Position numbers and translations under genes: made by a program. From Mycosarcoma maydis (Eukaryota; Basidiomycota; Ustilaginomycetes; Ustilaginales), in assembly GCF_000328475.2 (NCBI RefSeq), contig NC_026478.1:806001-870000 (forward strand): a stretch of 64,000 bases of DNA, in the 5' to 3' direction. The notes beneath the pieces are model-generated. The model saw only the letters and a list, made by a program, of their open reading frames with translations, did no database searches and was not told the DNA's origin. Below, piece after piece: positions 31,154-41,417 of this stretch (position 1 is the first letter of the stretch; each line of letters opens with the position of its first letter).

Positions 31154-32498
31154 GTCAGATTGTGGCTGCAGCTAATCTCAATCTCATCCTACTGAACCGT
31201 CACACGATGTGTTCGTGAATCACAATGTACGCCACCGAGTGTTGGGCTGTTAGCCACTGAGGGTGCGATACCTAAGTCACAGGTAACGATGTTTGTTTAG
31301 GACTACTACACGGTTATTGAAGGGTATGCCCTCGTCCGAAGCCAAGAGGAAGCGAGTCTCAGCACGTCGTCTTGATATCGTGGCTACATGTACCAACAGA
31401 TACCACTGAGCGTCCCATGCTGGTCTCAGCTTTTTTTATGAGTCATTTTTAGATCTGAGGAAAATTGTCACTTCGCCTAGCATGTTTCGAATGGCGTGCG
31501 CATAGGTAGGCGTCTTGTTCTTGGCGCATCTGTTCGAGAAGGTCTACGACACATGCTCCTCTGAACGCCTTTTTTCAGTCCCGAGTGCTCGTGTGCAAGC
31601 TTGAGCTGGTCATTCTTCAAGTGATACAAACCGTTGCGATGCACTCGCGCCTTAATTTCGCACCACACCACCCCTGATTCGATCCGTCTGTCTCAACTTG
31701 CCATACGATCAGCCAATCTTTGATCTTGCATCTATCTTCGGGTAAAGCCATATCAACATAAACCATTTCTGCGCCTCAAGAGAGCAACTTTGTCTCAATA
31801 AGCCATGACACCAGCGTAGCTTCTTCTGCAAACAGTGCACCAATGGGAAACAAACTGACTACTACCGCCATTTGCCTCAGGGACGCATTGCTGGAAGCGC
31901 TGGAAATGGGTTCAGAAGCTTAAGCGTCTTCGTTATTGAGTCGATTGGCATTGAATTGGGGCTCCCCGCTTGTACAATGTTGGGTCTATGGGCTGGAGGA
32001 ATGTACTACATGTTCTGCCGATCCATAAAGACCGCCAGAACAGCAGATACAGGCACAGTAGAACAGCATGTGCTCGAGCAGGCACCCTGCAGTTCACCAT
32101 TTTTTTAGTAAGCCTGATACAAAGCCAATTGCCAAGCAACTTGCTGTTGAAGAGGATGAAAGGGGCTGCAGCTGTGTATCGCCTAGGATGGAACATCTTT
32201 GCGGGCCTCAACAACAGCCGAAGAAAGCCGCCGCCAAACGAACGAGCATGGTGCACAGACAGCTCCGCGGTTGCGTTATTTTTGAGATTACGATCGTTCA
32301 ATCATCAGCACAACAAAGGAAGGATTCAAACGCCTGATCATATGTCAGGGCTCCCTTCAACGTCAAGATGCTCATCACTCTCCACATGGTCTCCTCGGTT
32401 CAGATCTCGTCGTTCACGAGATATATAGATCGCCTTTTCCGCCCCAGTTGTTTCTTCCCTCTGCATAACAAGTCGTATTTTCGAGGCAGCCCTTCAAT
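31154..32498. other. Intergenic, no gene recognised
   Basis: This 1.35 kb stretch has only short overlapping frames with no recognisable motif. It has few heptamer motifs compared with other gaps (one near 31215). I see no RNA gene. Confidence 0.45.
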
Positions 32499-32999
32499 AT
32501 GGCCTATGAATCCAACTCGAACCATGGCGAGGACAATCCTTCGAAGAACAACCTACTTTCAAACAAGCCCCCCAATCCCCCAAACTTCGATCCGTCTTCA
32601 AAGTTCGCTCAAGATCTACACGACCTGGTCGCCAGATTCAGAAAGACCTCACCTGAAGACCTCTCCCAACTCCTAAATCTCACTGTACCTTTGGCCTTTC
32701 ATCAAGTACGAGCTATCACAAACCAGATCTCATACTCTCTATCTCATCACATAGAGACACGGCTAGGAACGTGCACGGTTGGAACCTCAATGTTTCACAC
32801 CGGTGTCATCTGGACACTCTGCTGTCGATCCAAGTGGGTAGCGAAGGTATCGAGTGAGTGGATGGCGTTTAGCAATGTACCGATGAGAGCGTTGGTGTTT
32901 GTCGGAATGACGGCACATTATCTGAATCCGCCGGTGCAGAAAAGGGATGCGACATGGTACATTCACGAAGCGAAGCGGTTCTGGAAATCGCTCGGCTGA
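32499..32999 (+). CDS. Small orphan protein, 166 residues
   Basis: I do not recognise it. Residues 1-50 are Asn/Pro/Ser-rich and probably disordered. Residues about 55-85 form an amphipathic helix (SPEDLSQLLNLTVPLAFHQV). A hydrophobic stretch, TSMFHTGVIWTLCC, is at about 105-118, followed by RSKWVAKV and a second hydrophobic stretch, MRALVFVGMTAHYLNPP, at about 137-153. There is no signal peptide. The two hydrophobic stretches could be short membrane helices. Its order of parts is like that of the next gene (33636), which may be a diverged copy. Support is an ATG-initiated frame on the same strand as its neighbours; it could also be a chance frame. Confidence 0.5.
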   Translation: MAYESNSNHGEDNPSKNNLLSNKPPNPPNFDPSSKFAQDLHDLVARFRKTSPEDLSQLLNLTVPLAFHQVRAITNQISYSLSHHIETRLGTCTVGTSMFHTGVIWTLCCRSKWVAKVSSEWMAFSNVPMRALVFVGMTAHYLNPPVQKRDATWYIHEAKRFWKSLG

Positions 33000-33635
33000 A
33001 AGAGGTGGTTAGGCAGAAATGTTTCCGTTGCTTCTGTCGCCAGCTCCAGCTCCAGCTCCAGCTGCACAGCAAACAGACGCATACACACTTGGACATTTTG
33101 AGACCTTGCTTGTTTCAGTGTGCGTGCGTGTGTTATGAATGCCGAGTGAAACAGTCCCCTTTGTAGGCGTGAATAGTTACCGACCAAGGGATTTTGGCTG
33201 TGCAGAGTTTGACAGCTGGCACAAGTCACCCGGTGCGAAAGCAGGGACAGCTCCTGCGCCAAAATTCCGGCCGCGGACGAACAAAGGAACGATCCTGGCT
33301 CTGAGAATGGATGTGTCCGCTCTGAGCAGCACTTGACGACCCAGAACCAAGAAGCTATCTTTGAAATTGAACAGTGCCCAGCGGGTCTGTCGAGACGTAT
33401 CCACGTACATATGCAGTAGCATCAGCCGCTTGTAGATCCAAGCGTGAGTCTGGCACATCACACAAGACGACATGTCAAATAACTGATCAAATCCCCGACG
33501 AGAATCCGCAGGATACCAAGAAAACCCCTTTGTGTTATGCGACTTCTTCGAGTACTAGGAGCATACCGGGGATTGTAAAGATCCAAGTCGAAGGCTGCGA
33601 AGAGGTATTTATTTGCTCCGAAAGCGCTCTAAGCG
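33000..33635. other. Intergenic, short CAGCTC repeat
   Basis: No gene is visible. At 33041-33064 there are four CAGCTC units, in the likely 3' UTR of the 166-residue gene. The rest is plain. Confidence 0.5.
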
Positions 33636-34427
33636 ATGAGTGTTGCTACAGCTAGCTCCTCATACGAGATCTTCATGTCAAGCTCTTGCTCTAGGATGGA
33701 GGCACCCAGAGATCTGAAGCTTTGTAAATTCGAGACGCTACAAGTGATGCTAACGATGCTCTCTCTACCATCTACCTCGTCCACAGCAACTCAAACGCCT
33801 ACCTGCCACTCTTCTCCTCCGCCTCCTGCTTCGCAACAAGAATTGTCTTCACCGGCATCCTTCGACTCAAGGGCCGAGTTTCCTCTTGCCAAAGTTTTCG
33901 ACGTTGAAAGCCCAACCAATAGCTACGGAGATCAAGCTCGGCCAGGTCGACGAAAGAGGAACAGAGGCTCTCGTCAAAGGCTGTCGAACCTCCCAACACC
34001 ACCCTCACCTTTCGGTTCACATCTTGGTATGCCGCCTCCGACGCCACGATCGACGCCGTACAACCACGTTCCTCGGCACAGATCGCGCTTCACACCGCGT
34101 CCCACAAGGCGCGAACTAGCAGTGGAAAACGGCGAGGTACCACGATCGGATCCAGAGCAAGTGTACGACACGTTTCTGTCGGCGGTCGATTCGTTCAAGA
34201 AGCTAGCGGTGAGATGTGGCGAGATAGCAGCGGAAATCATCACGCAGCGAGGCAAGAAGGACTGGACGGTACAAGTGACCAAGACCGCATTGGTTCTTGT
34301 GTGCGTCTTCCGGCCGAGATGGGTGTTGGGCGCCATGAACGCGTCGTACTCAGTGTTGAGAGATCCGTGGAGGTCGTATCATCACGCGCTCTATACAGTG
34401 TTCATTGCTAGGTTTTTGATCCCCTGA
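33636..34427 (+). CDS. Small orphan protein, 263 residues
   Basis: I do not recognise it. Residues 1-165 are Ser/Pro/Thr-rich, then Arg-rich (GRRKRNRGSRQR at about 105-116; PRHRSRFTPRPTRRE at about 145-160), and look disordered. The C-terminal 90 residues look folded: a helix, DPEQVYDTFLSAVDSFKKLA, then VTKTALVLVCVFRPRWVLGA (hydrophobic, about 212-231), then RSYHHALYTVFIARFLIP at the very end. Later ATGs (codons 14, 21, 38 and 41) are possible starts. The folded part has the same order of elements as the C-terminal part of the gene at 32499. The end is 110 bp from the convergent APN1 gene. Confidence 0.6.
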   Translation: MSVATASSSYEIFMSSSCSRMEAPRDLKLCKFETLQVMLTMLSLPSTSSTATQTPTCHSSPPPPASQQELSSPASFDSRAEFPLAKVFDVESPTNSYGDQARPGRRKRNRGSRQRLSNLPTPPSPFGSHLGMPPPTPRSTPYNHVPRHRSRFTPRPTRRELAVENGEVPRSDPEQVYDTFLSAVDSFKKLAVRCGEIAAEIITQRGKKDWTVQVTKTALVLVCVFRPRWVLGAMNASYSVLRDPWRSYHHALYTVFIARFLIP

Positions 34428-34537
34428 AGCGGACGGAAGAGTGCATACTCATCGCCTGGCGTTGGCAATGCGAGTCGAAACGGTTGCAACGCATCCCAGC
34501 CGTGTGCATCACTCATCAGAGCTGAGCTCGCTATCCG

Positions 34538-36196
34538 CTATCCGCTATCCGCTTGGTCGTTTTTGTCTTTCTTCTTCTTGGTCTTGGATTTTGGAAGCTT
34601 GTTACAACTTTTGGCTCCTTTTTTCGCTAAGTGAAGCTTCTCGGCTTCCTCCACCACTCGATCGGCCTTCTGCAACCATTGCTCGGCCAACTTCCACTCG
34701 CCCCACTTGGTATCCCTCAGCGCATATAGAGCTTGAATCTGAAAACTCCACACTTGATGCATCTTGACCATGCCTTGTTTGCTCGGATATGCGGCGATAG
34801 CATTACCCAATGCAGGAGTCTCTAGAATCAACGGGATACCGTTCCACCTCTGGTCATTGACAATGTTCCAAAACCCACCAAGGCCTATATGGCCTCGAGC
34901 GATGTTGGCATGCCGATCTCGTTTGCATGCTAGGGGGAACTTTGAGTCGTTGAGATGGAAAGCTCGTACGGTTTGCCATCCGATTTTTGAGTCGATGAGC
35001 TCGGTGAAAGTGGCGTAGGCGGCTGGTGTCGTGAGATCGTATCCGGCTGCAAACGCATGGCATGTATCAATACATACTCCTACGCGGGACTTGTCCTGGA
35101 CGCCAGATATTATCGAAGCGAGATCGGCGAGCGACGAGCCGAGGATCGTGTCGTTTTTGGACCCTGCCATGTTCTCGATCAAGATGATGACCGACGAAGT
35201 GAGTGAGTGAGCGCGGTTGATGTAGGATGCTACTAGAGCGCACGCGTCCGCTTTGGCAGCTCGAACTTCCGACCGCGGTCCAACGTCGGGAGGTTCTTCT
35301 CCATATATCGAGGCAACGGTCATGGACCCAGGATGAAAATTGAAGAGTCGAATACCGAGCTGTTCACAGCGTTGCAGGTCGTCTATGAATGCTTGGAAAG
35401 ATTTTTCGCGTTTGCTCTCGTCGGGATTCGCGAGGTTGACCAGATAGCAACCGTGCGGTACGACATAACCGTATTCTTCAACGTCAGACAATCGATGAGT
35501 CTCTTGTTCGATGTCTTGCTCCTTCTTGACGCTCAAAGCGGCGGGCATGAAGCTGTGTTGCATAACGTGCTGCTTGAATTGTTCGGCAGATGTGTCGCGG
35601 ATCGGATTCGATGCCCACTGCATCTTGGGTCGGACAAAGCAGGAAAAAGCGTTGCCGCCGATCCTAAGCGCATTGAGCGGTGCATTCTCTACACCGCCTG
35701 CTGAGCTAATGTGCGCACCGATGAAGAGCCCACTTCCTCTTCTGTCTCCACGACTATGCTCTCCATTCGACAGAGACGAAAGCGGAGACGGCCGTGGTGG
35801 AAACATTTCGTCATGCTCATCTGCTTCCTTCTTCGTTCGCCGCCGCTTTCGAGGAGAGGGCTTTGTGTTCGCCACTGCATCCTCGATCTCTTCTTCTATG
35901 ACTGGGTCGAATTGTTCCTCAGATTTGATGGTGGTCTTGCTACGTGATCCGGGGGAGGGTTGTTGCGAGGAGCTTGGCGTGTGCCGAACATACTCTGCAG
36001 ACTCGGCTTTGACGCGTGCTCGCTTTGCTGGTGGTGATGAAGACTTATCAGCTGTAGAGCTAAATGCTGAGCCCGAGATTGAGACTCTGCTTGAATCAGG
36101 GACATTAGCTGTTATGGACCTGCGACTGCTCCTTCTCAGCGTGGTCGAACAGAAGGACTCGACCGCCATGGCTATCGCTCGGGACTTAGAAGGCAT
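34538..36196 (-). CDS. APN1: AP endonuclease, endonuclease IV family
   Basis: The 552-residue product is Apn1, which cuts DNA 5' of abasic sites in base excision repair. The catalytic TIM barrel spans about 152-480 with the three-zinc ligands in family order: GAHISSAGG, FNFHPGS, LIENMAG, CIDTCHAFAAGYD, FHLNDSK, RHANIARGHIGLG and LILETPALG. The N-terminal 150 residues are extra compared with yeast Apn1 (367 residues). They start with an Arg/Ser-rich, acid-poor leader (about residues 15-35) that could target mitochondria, followed by basic patches (KRARVK, PRKRRRTKKE). The C-terminus is Lys-rich (PKSKTKKKKDK), like the nuclear signal of yeast Apn1. The start at 36196 is the first ATG. Confidence 0.95.
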   Translation of the reverse strand: MPSKSRAIAMAVESFCSTTLRRSSRRSITANVPDSSRVSISGSAFSSTADKSSSPPAKRARVKAESAEYVRHTPSSSQQPSPGSRSKTTIKSEEQFDPVIEEEIEDAVANTKPSPRKRRRTKKEADEHDEMFPPRPSPLSSLSNGEHSRGDRRGSGLFIGAHISSAGGVENAPLNALRIGGNAFSCFVRPKMQWASNPIRDTSAEQFKQHVMQHSFMPAALSVKKEQDIEQETHRLSDVEEYGYVVPHGCYLVNLANPDESKREKSFQAFIDDLQRCEQLGIRLFNFHPGSMTVASIYGEEPPDVGPRSEVRAAKADACALVASYINRAHSLTSSVIILIENMAGSKNDTILGSSLADLASIISGVQDKSRVGVCIDTCHAFAAGYDLTTPAAYATFTELIDSKIGWQTVRAFHLNDSKFPLACKRDRHANIARGHIGLGGFWNIVNDQRWNGIPLILETPALGNAIAAYPSKQGMVKMHQVWSFQIQALYALRDTKWGEWKLAEQWLQKADRVVEEAEKLHLAKKGAKSCNKLPKSKTKKKKDKNDQADSG

Positions 36197-36790
36197 CTCG
36201 AGGGCATCGACAAGCTAGCCACCGAGAGCAGGCAACAACTGAACGAAGCTATGCAAAGCTGCGAACTATCGACGTGTTGCCAATGTAATCGATGTGCGCA
36301 GTAGATAGGACAGGCAGGTGTACGACAGAGGGCCGCTTAGGAGAAGAAGCTTCCAGCAGTGAAACATGACATTCACGATTCTCAGAGAAAGTGGAGGTGC
36401 AGGGCAGGCGTGAGGATGCGGATCTCGGGCTCGCAGGTGGCTTCAAAAACGTAACATCTAAAGTTCGTGCTCACGTGGCGCCACCGCCCCATGACCAACG
36501 TCCGAGACTGCATGTTTCGTGATCTGCACACATTCCTCAATTTGAAAGACAAGTCGACTAGAATGAATCGGACGAGGATCGTAGAGAAGGATCATCGGGT
36601 AGATGAGCTTACAGCGCTCGAAGCGCTGAGCGTGTGAGTCGGGATGGAATGGAAGGCCATGCAGGGAGACGCAAATCAAAGCCATCAACTGTATGCCAAG
36701 CCCCGGACGCGGAGTCGGTTGGATTCGAGATGTGTGAGAGCTTGGCGAACCAGGACAGTTGCACGTTGGCGTCGCATTCGTGATTCACGA

Positions 36791-36792
<2 letters not shown>

Positions 36793-36822
<30 letters not shown>
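36793..36822. repeat. TG dinucleotide microsatellite
   Basis: Fifteen TG units lie about 600 bp upstream of APN1. Confidence 0.95.
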
Positions 36823-36826
<4 letters not shown>

Positions 36827-37896
36827 GCCAAGCGTCTGCCAAGACCTCAGCCAAGAGAAAATTTGCTGCAAAACATAGCAAAGCGAAAAGAAAAAACAAG
36901 CCTGCCAACGTTCAACGTTCACGTTCGCGTCGAGCGTGAATTCAAAGCGCGCTGGTGACCAACTCACGACTGGCTGCTAAACAGGCCAAGACTCAAAATG
37001 CTCTCTCTGTTTGTCAAACAGTGCGCCAAGCAAAGCAGCAGTACTTCCATCCAATCTTGATTCCCTCTGGCTTGAACTGCCGCGATCAGCCTGGATGTGT
37101 CTGCCAAGATCTCGATTCGAACCTCACAATCATGAATCGCAGGGTGAACTTGAGTCTTGATATCTACCGTGATGTGCAAGCCTTCTTTGTTTTGCTGAAG
37201 CTGCGAATCCTCAAAAGCTCAACTGCCACTTGCGGTGAGACTGTGATAACAGTATTGATAAAGTGGATACACTGTGGGAGAGGTGACACTGGCAACTTGA
37301 GAAAGAGGGTAGGATGTCTAAGTGCATGCAAAGTAGTCGTGTCCTGTGCCAAGCTTTTGGGCAAAATCGGCTTGCACTACCTAATACCACGCTGAAACCC
37401 TTGCCCTGGTCTACAGCGACCATCAGAGGTGCGAGACGCCGACCTTCAGCTGCCGATCCGTCGTGCATTCACTGTTGCATCCATTGCGTCTGGGGGCGGA
37501 GAACATTCTCTCACATCATTGCACGTCTGCTGCCGAGTCTCAGACTAGTTGTCCGCCTCTACTGGTCAGCAGAGCGTAGAGCGTGGCCAACTCCTTGCTG
37601 ATCCAGGGTGAGCTCGCGTGCGGCGGGTATGCAACAGAGGGTCTCTCTCCTCTATCCAGTTCGATAGCTCTCGCTGTGACCAGCATCGGATCTTGGCGTC
37701 CTGTTGTTTCTAGTCTAGCAGGCAGGCGGCTTATGCTCCGGCGTGCTGTTTTCGTCAATCTTGGCACAGCCTTGTTCGCTTGCACGTCCCCTATCCTAAC
37801 AAAGTACTGTCTGCAGGTGTAGACAGAAGTATATGATGCCTGCCTGAACTGATGGAAAATCTCATGGCTTTCGTTGCTGTCATCTACGCCCCTTCC

Positions 37897-37960
37897 ATCT
37901 ATCTATCCATCTATCTATCCATCTATCCATCTACCTTTCCACCTTTCCACCTTTCCACCT
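37897..37960. repeat. ATCT/ATCC tetranucleotide and TTTCCACC tract
   Basis: Nine ATCT or ATCC units are followed by three near-identical TTTCCACC units, ending about 65 bp before the ATG at 38027. Confidence 0.88.
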
Positions 37961-38026
37961 TGTACATAGTCCAGCCTCTTCACCTTTCGAGATCAACAAG
38001 AGCAGGAAAGCATCTCTCTCAACACC

Positions 38027-39301
38027 ATGACCAAACTCACGCTCACCGTAGCGCTCGTTTCGGCTTTGCTCGCCAGCGGCGCCTCTGCTCAGCAGCCTAC
38101 CGGCACCGGAAACGGCCCTGATCCTCGTGCCACCACCGACTTGAATCGCAATCAGCCCACCAAGTCGTGGACGCAATGGCAGCCCAAGGCTACGTACGCC
38201 TTCTCGCAACTTCCCGATCAGTACATGGGAGCCAACCGCATCGAGTCCGGCGAGGGTGGGCAGCCCGGTGGAGAGCCTCAGTCGGGTTACAACACGTGTG
38301 CGCGCAACACATGGAACCAGGACTCCAAGTGCCAGACGGCGTGGATCAACTCGCTCGAGGACTTCTGTCTCTGGGCTCCTGCCGAGTATGGTACCGTTGG
38401 TGAGAAGGAGCGATCAGGTGTCGCCTACTGTACTACCGACCGACACGGCACTCGTCTGATTCCTGACGGCACCATCCAGGGTGCTCACTTTGTCAGGACC
38501 AGGGATTACGTTCAGGTGACCGGTGTGGGTGACTTTACCAGCATCTTGATCCCTGACGGTGACGATGGAGGAGAATTCGACCCTCACGGTGCTGATGACT
38601 TGGGCAACCCGATCGGTGGTATTGTCTACACCACGGCGAACCCGGCCTCGAACGGCGAGCCATTCTTTGTTAGCGAGTGGACCAACTTTATGTCGTACAA
38701 CCAGTTCTGCTTGCGTGCCTGTTGGGGTGAGCGCGCTGCTGCCCAGTGCGAGCACATCTACGATGTCATGGGCTGCCGATGGAACATCCCTGCCAACTAC
38801 GAACCGGGTGTTTTCGAGACATGCGATGGTGACATTGGCCAGCTGCAGGGTATCTACAGCGGCTCAACCTTCCGCCAGGGTGACCCGGTTACGCCTCCAG
38901 CTCACCCCGCTCCTTCGAGCAGTCAGTGCTCCTCGGTGAGCACCATCGGTCACGGTCTTCTCGCCCGATCCGCTTCGGCAAGCACCTCTTCGGTCGAGAC
39001 CTCATCGTCGTCAGCCGCCTCGAGCGCTGCTACTGACTCTTCGGCCTCGACTAACAGCGCCTCGTCCATGACCAGGGTCACCAACAGTGCTGTTTCCACA
39101 AACGTAGGCTCCGGCACCGGCTCAGGCTCGGGTTCGGGCTCGGGTTCGGGCTCGGGCTCGGGCTCGGGCTCGAGCAGCGGCAGCTCGAGCTCCGGAAGCT
39201 CCTCCAACACGCAGGGTGCTGCTTCGAGTGCCTCGAGCCTCACCATCTCGGTTGGCCTTGCTGGTCTCGTCGCTATCGGCGCTGCGGCGTTTGCTCTCTA
39301 A
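38027..39301 (+). CDS. Secreted Ser-rich glycoprotein, macrophage-activating glycoprotein type, likely GPI-anchored
   Basis: The 424-residue product has a clear signal peptide (residues 1-21, cleavage near ASA). The folded domain of about 270 residues has paired cysteines (NTCARNTW, SKCQTAW, DFCLWAP, FCLRACWG, AQCEHIY, MGCRWN, FETCDGD). From about 290 a Ser/Thr stretch suited to O-glycosylation leads to a (Ser-Gly)n run at about 362-382. The end is a hydrophobic tail of about 20 residues that fits a GPI-anchor signal. The domain resembles proteins called macrophage-activating glycoprotein in Cryptococcus and other basidiomycetes; I assign it from memory of the FCLWAPAEYGTVG and RHGTRLIPDG segments. 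It would sit on the plasma membrane or in the wall. An effector role is not shown by the sequence. Confidence 0.87.
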   Translation: MTKLTLTVALVSALLASGASAQQPTGTGNGPDPRATTDLNRNQPTKSWTQWQPKATYAFSQLPDQYMGANRIESGEGGQPGGEPQSGYNTCARNTWNQDSKCQTAWINSLEDFCLWAPAEYGTVGEKERSGVAYCTTDRHGTRLIPDGTIQGAHFVRTRDYVQVTGVGDFTSILIPDGDDGGEFDPHGADDLGNPIGGIVYTTANPASNGEPFFVSEWTNFMSYNQFCLRACWGERAAAQCEHIYDVMGCRWNIPANYEPGVFETCDGDIGQLQGIYSGSTFRQGDPVTPPAHPAPSSSQCSSVSTIGHGLLARSASASTSSVETSSSSAASSAATDSSASTNSASSMTRVTNSAVSTNVGSGTGSGSGSGSGSGSGSGSGSSSGSSSSGSSSNTQGAASSASSLTISVGLAGLVAIGAAAFAL

Positions 39302-39548
39302 ACTGGCGCACTGCGTCGCATGTATTTCCTTGTTGACAAAAACTTGCTAGTTCTTATCGCTTGCCAATGACCGCAGCCATCTGGTTGCTTCGCTTTCTCG
39401 CATGGACACTCGTGTTTCTCTCATTCAATTCTTACGCATCCTGGCCATGCTTGATGCTGTGAACGTTTGACTATTCCAAGTCAGTGTGGGTGGGTGAGGT
39501 GCTTGTGGTATCAATTGAGATTCATTCTACCTCCGACAAGATTGCACA

Positions 39549-41312
39549 TCATTCGCTATCGACCTGGTTGACTGAGAGACGATCCTGTACGAGGCGAGAC
39601 CACATCTCGTCGTTGATTGCTTTGGCTTGATGCAATTGCGAGCGCAGCAGTTTGTTCTCTCGTTGGAGTCTTTCTGCCTCTAGCGCGGCCTGTGCGTGGA
39701 TTGCGGACGTGCTTGGCGGAGCTCCCGATTGGGTTTGGGAGGGCGAAAGTAAGGCCGATGTGGATCTGCCGAGAAGCTCGCTCGATACGAGATGGCTGTC
39801 CCATTCGGGATCGATGAAACTGTCGACGTTGTGCTCATCGAAAGCCAAGGTCGTCTTGTTACCCGAGATGCGCGTGAGATATGGTTTCGACAGTCGGTCC
39901 TCTTCTGACGCAAGGACATGATGGCCGAAACTCGAGGCAATCGGTCGAACAGGGATGCCGACAGGAGCGCCAGCACCACCCACTCCGCCTGAACCACTCA
40001 TGGAAGACCCTGTACCTGATGAGGAAAGAGTCTCCCAATGTCCGAGCAGATCGCGAGGCTTGGGAAGAACCATCAAATTGGTGACGGCATTCTTATCGGA
40101 AATAGCGCTGACCTTTGCGTTTCCGAGCAGCGACACTGTGCGAACAACCTGAGAGTTGGACACGTCGATCACAAACAGATTGCCGGCAACACTTCCAACT
40201 AGAAGCGAGGTAGAGTTGGTGGACAGACACATGCTGGAGATGGGTTCACGAATCGAGATGATGCTGGATCCATTGGATTCTGCTCGATGCGCCACATCTC
40301 TCGCCGACGGAATGCGTTCTGTTGTCGGTCCAGCGGCCGAGCCAAAGCCATGTGCCTCGACAGAGGATGCACCTCTGAGCTCGTCGGTAACAAAATCGAA
40401 TTGAGAGCCTGTAGTAGCTTGCTTGGTTTCGACCATCCTGCTAGACGCGTCGCGCTTGCGAAAGAGGTCGATACGGTAGACGAGGTTGTCTGAAGAGGTC
40501 GGTGCGGTGGCTGCAAAGAAGAAGCGCTCGGTGCAATCTAAGACAACCCTGTGAATGGGCTGTTCGAAGACAAAGGTGCTCAGAAGGCTCCTAGTGCGGA
40601 GGTCCCAGAGTTTAACGCTCGCATCGCTAGAGCTCGAGAGCACCATGGCTTGGTGCGGAAAGCGGCCGCTCGAGATGTCAAGGTCGGTTATGGCCAGATT
40701 GTGGTCGGCGAGTGTGCAGTATGGTGCTGGGTTGTGTTCCGAGCTGGTGATGGAAGAGCTGGTCTGGTCGTGCGGAGCCAGCAGACCTGCAAGACTCCAC
40801 ACAAGAATCCTTGCATCTTCGGATCCTGTCAAGAGACCAGCACCGTCGCAAGTCCATTTAAGCACTGTGACTGAGCGATAGTGAGCGTCAAAGGAGGCAA
40901 GCAGGTCTCCCGTGGCTATCTGCCAGAGTAAGATGCGACCGTCAAACGAACCACCGGCTACGAGGTCGCCGTTGGGAGAGCAGGCGATGCACGAGAGTTT
41001 GGAAGGAAGAATGATGCGTTGCAAGAGATGATCTCGCTGCCATGAGAAAATGTTGAGCGCGGCCTTGTTGCTCTCGAGCTGAAAGATGAGACCACCAGTG
41101 CCAGAGATGGCCGGGTTTGGCGAAGTAGGAATTACCGTGACAGAGTGAAACGCTGGATCCGAGACACCTTTGAACGTGAAAAGTGCCGAGGTGGAAGAAG
41201 GAGCTGCGACTGTTGTGAGGCCCATGGATCCCACAAGAGTTGATGAGGATGCGGTCGAGTAAAGAAGGCACTCTGTCGCGAACAACGACGCAGCCGAGGA
41301 GGAAGACGCCAT
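39549..41312 (-). CDS. IPI3: Pre-rRNA processing WD-repeat protein Ipi3
   Basis: The 587-residue product resembles Ipi3/WDR18, part of the Rix1 complex (Rix1-Ipi1-Ipi3) that acts in ITS2 processing and 60S ribosome maturation in the nucleus. WD repeats lie between about 60 and 380: LSCIACSPNGDLVAGGSFDG, ILLWQIATGDLLASF, HYRSVTVLKWTCDGAGLLTG, ARILVWSL, ITDLDISSG, ASVKLWDL and others. A Gly/Ser-rich loop follows at about 440. The C-terminal helix (ALEAERLQRENKLLRSQLHQ) matches the coiled coil by which Ipi3 dimerises. The start is the ATG at 41312; the frame is open a little further up without an ATG. A long GA/CA microsatellite begins 34 bp upstream of that ATG, in the probable 5' leader. Confidence 0.88.
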   Translation of the reverse strand: MASSSSAASLFATECLLYSTASSSTLVGSMGLTTVAAPSSTSALFTFKGVSDPAFHSVTVIPTSPNPAISGTGGLIFQLESNKAALNIFSWQRDHLLQRIILPSKLSCIACSPNGDLVAGGSFDGRILLWQIATGDLLASFDAHYRSVTVLKWTCDGAGLLTGSEDARILVWSLAGLLAPHDQTSSSITSSEHNPAPYCTLADHNLAITDLDISSGRFPHQAMVLSSSSDASVKLWDLRTRSLLSTFVFEQPIHRVVLDCTERFFFAATAPTSSDNLVYRIDLFRKRDASSRMVETKQATTGSQFDFVTDELRGASSVEAHGFGSAAGPTTERIPSARDVAHRAESNGSSIISIREPISSMCLSTNSTSLLVGSVAGNLFVIDVSNSQVVRTVSLLGNAKVSAISDKNAVTNLMVLPKPRDLLGHWETLSSSGTGSSMSGSGGVGGAGAPVGIPVRPIASSFGHHVLASEEDRLSKPYLTRISGNKTTLAFDEHNVDSFIDPEWDSHLVSSELLGRSTSALLSPSQTQSGAPPSTSAIHAQAALEAERLQRENKLLRSQLHQAKAINDEMWSRLVQDRLSVNQVDSE

Positions 41313-41345
41313 CTGAGTCACGTGGAGGCCTGGCGGCAGGGCTTT

Positions 41346-41417
<72 letters not shown>

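Larger units (their letters stand above)
36197..38026. other. Long divergent region APN1 / glycoprotein gene
   Basis: No gene is supported in this 1.8 kb gap. It holds a TG microsatellite at 36793-36822 and an ATCT/ATCC tract at 37897-37932. The tract runs into TTTCCACC repeats to about 37960, close to the start of the glycoprotein gene, and so is probably in its promoter or leader. A frame of 146 codons at 36955-37395 has no ATG start and no recognisable motif. Confidence 0.55.

Noticed and set aside
36955..37395. 146-codon frame between APN1 and the glycoprotein gene
   Set aside because: It opens with GTG, has no recognisable motif and no support from composition.
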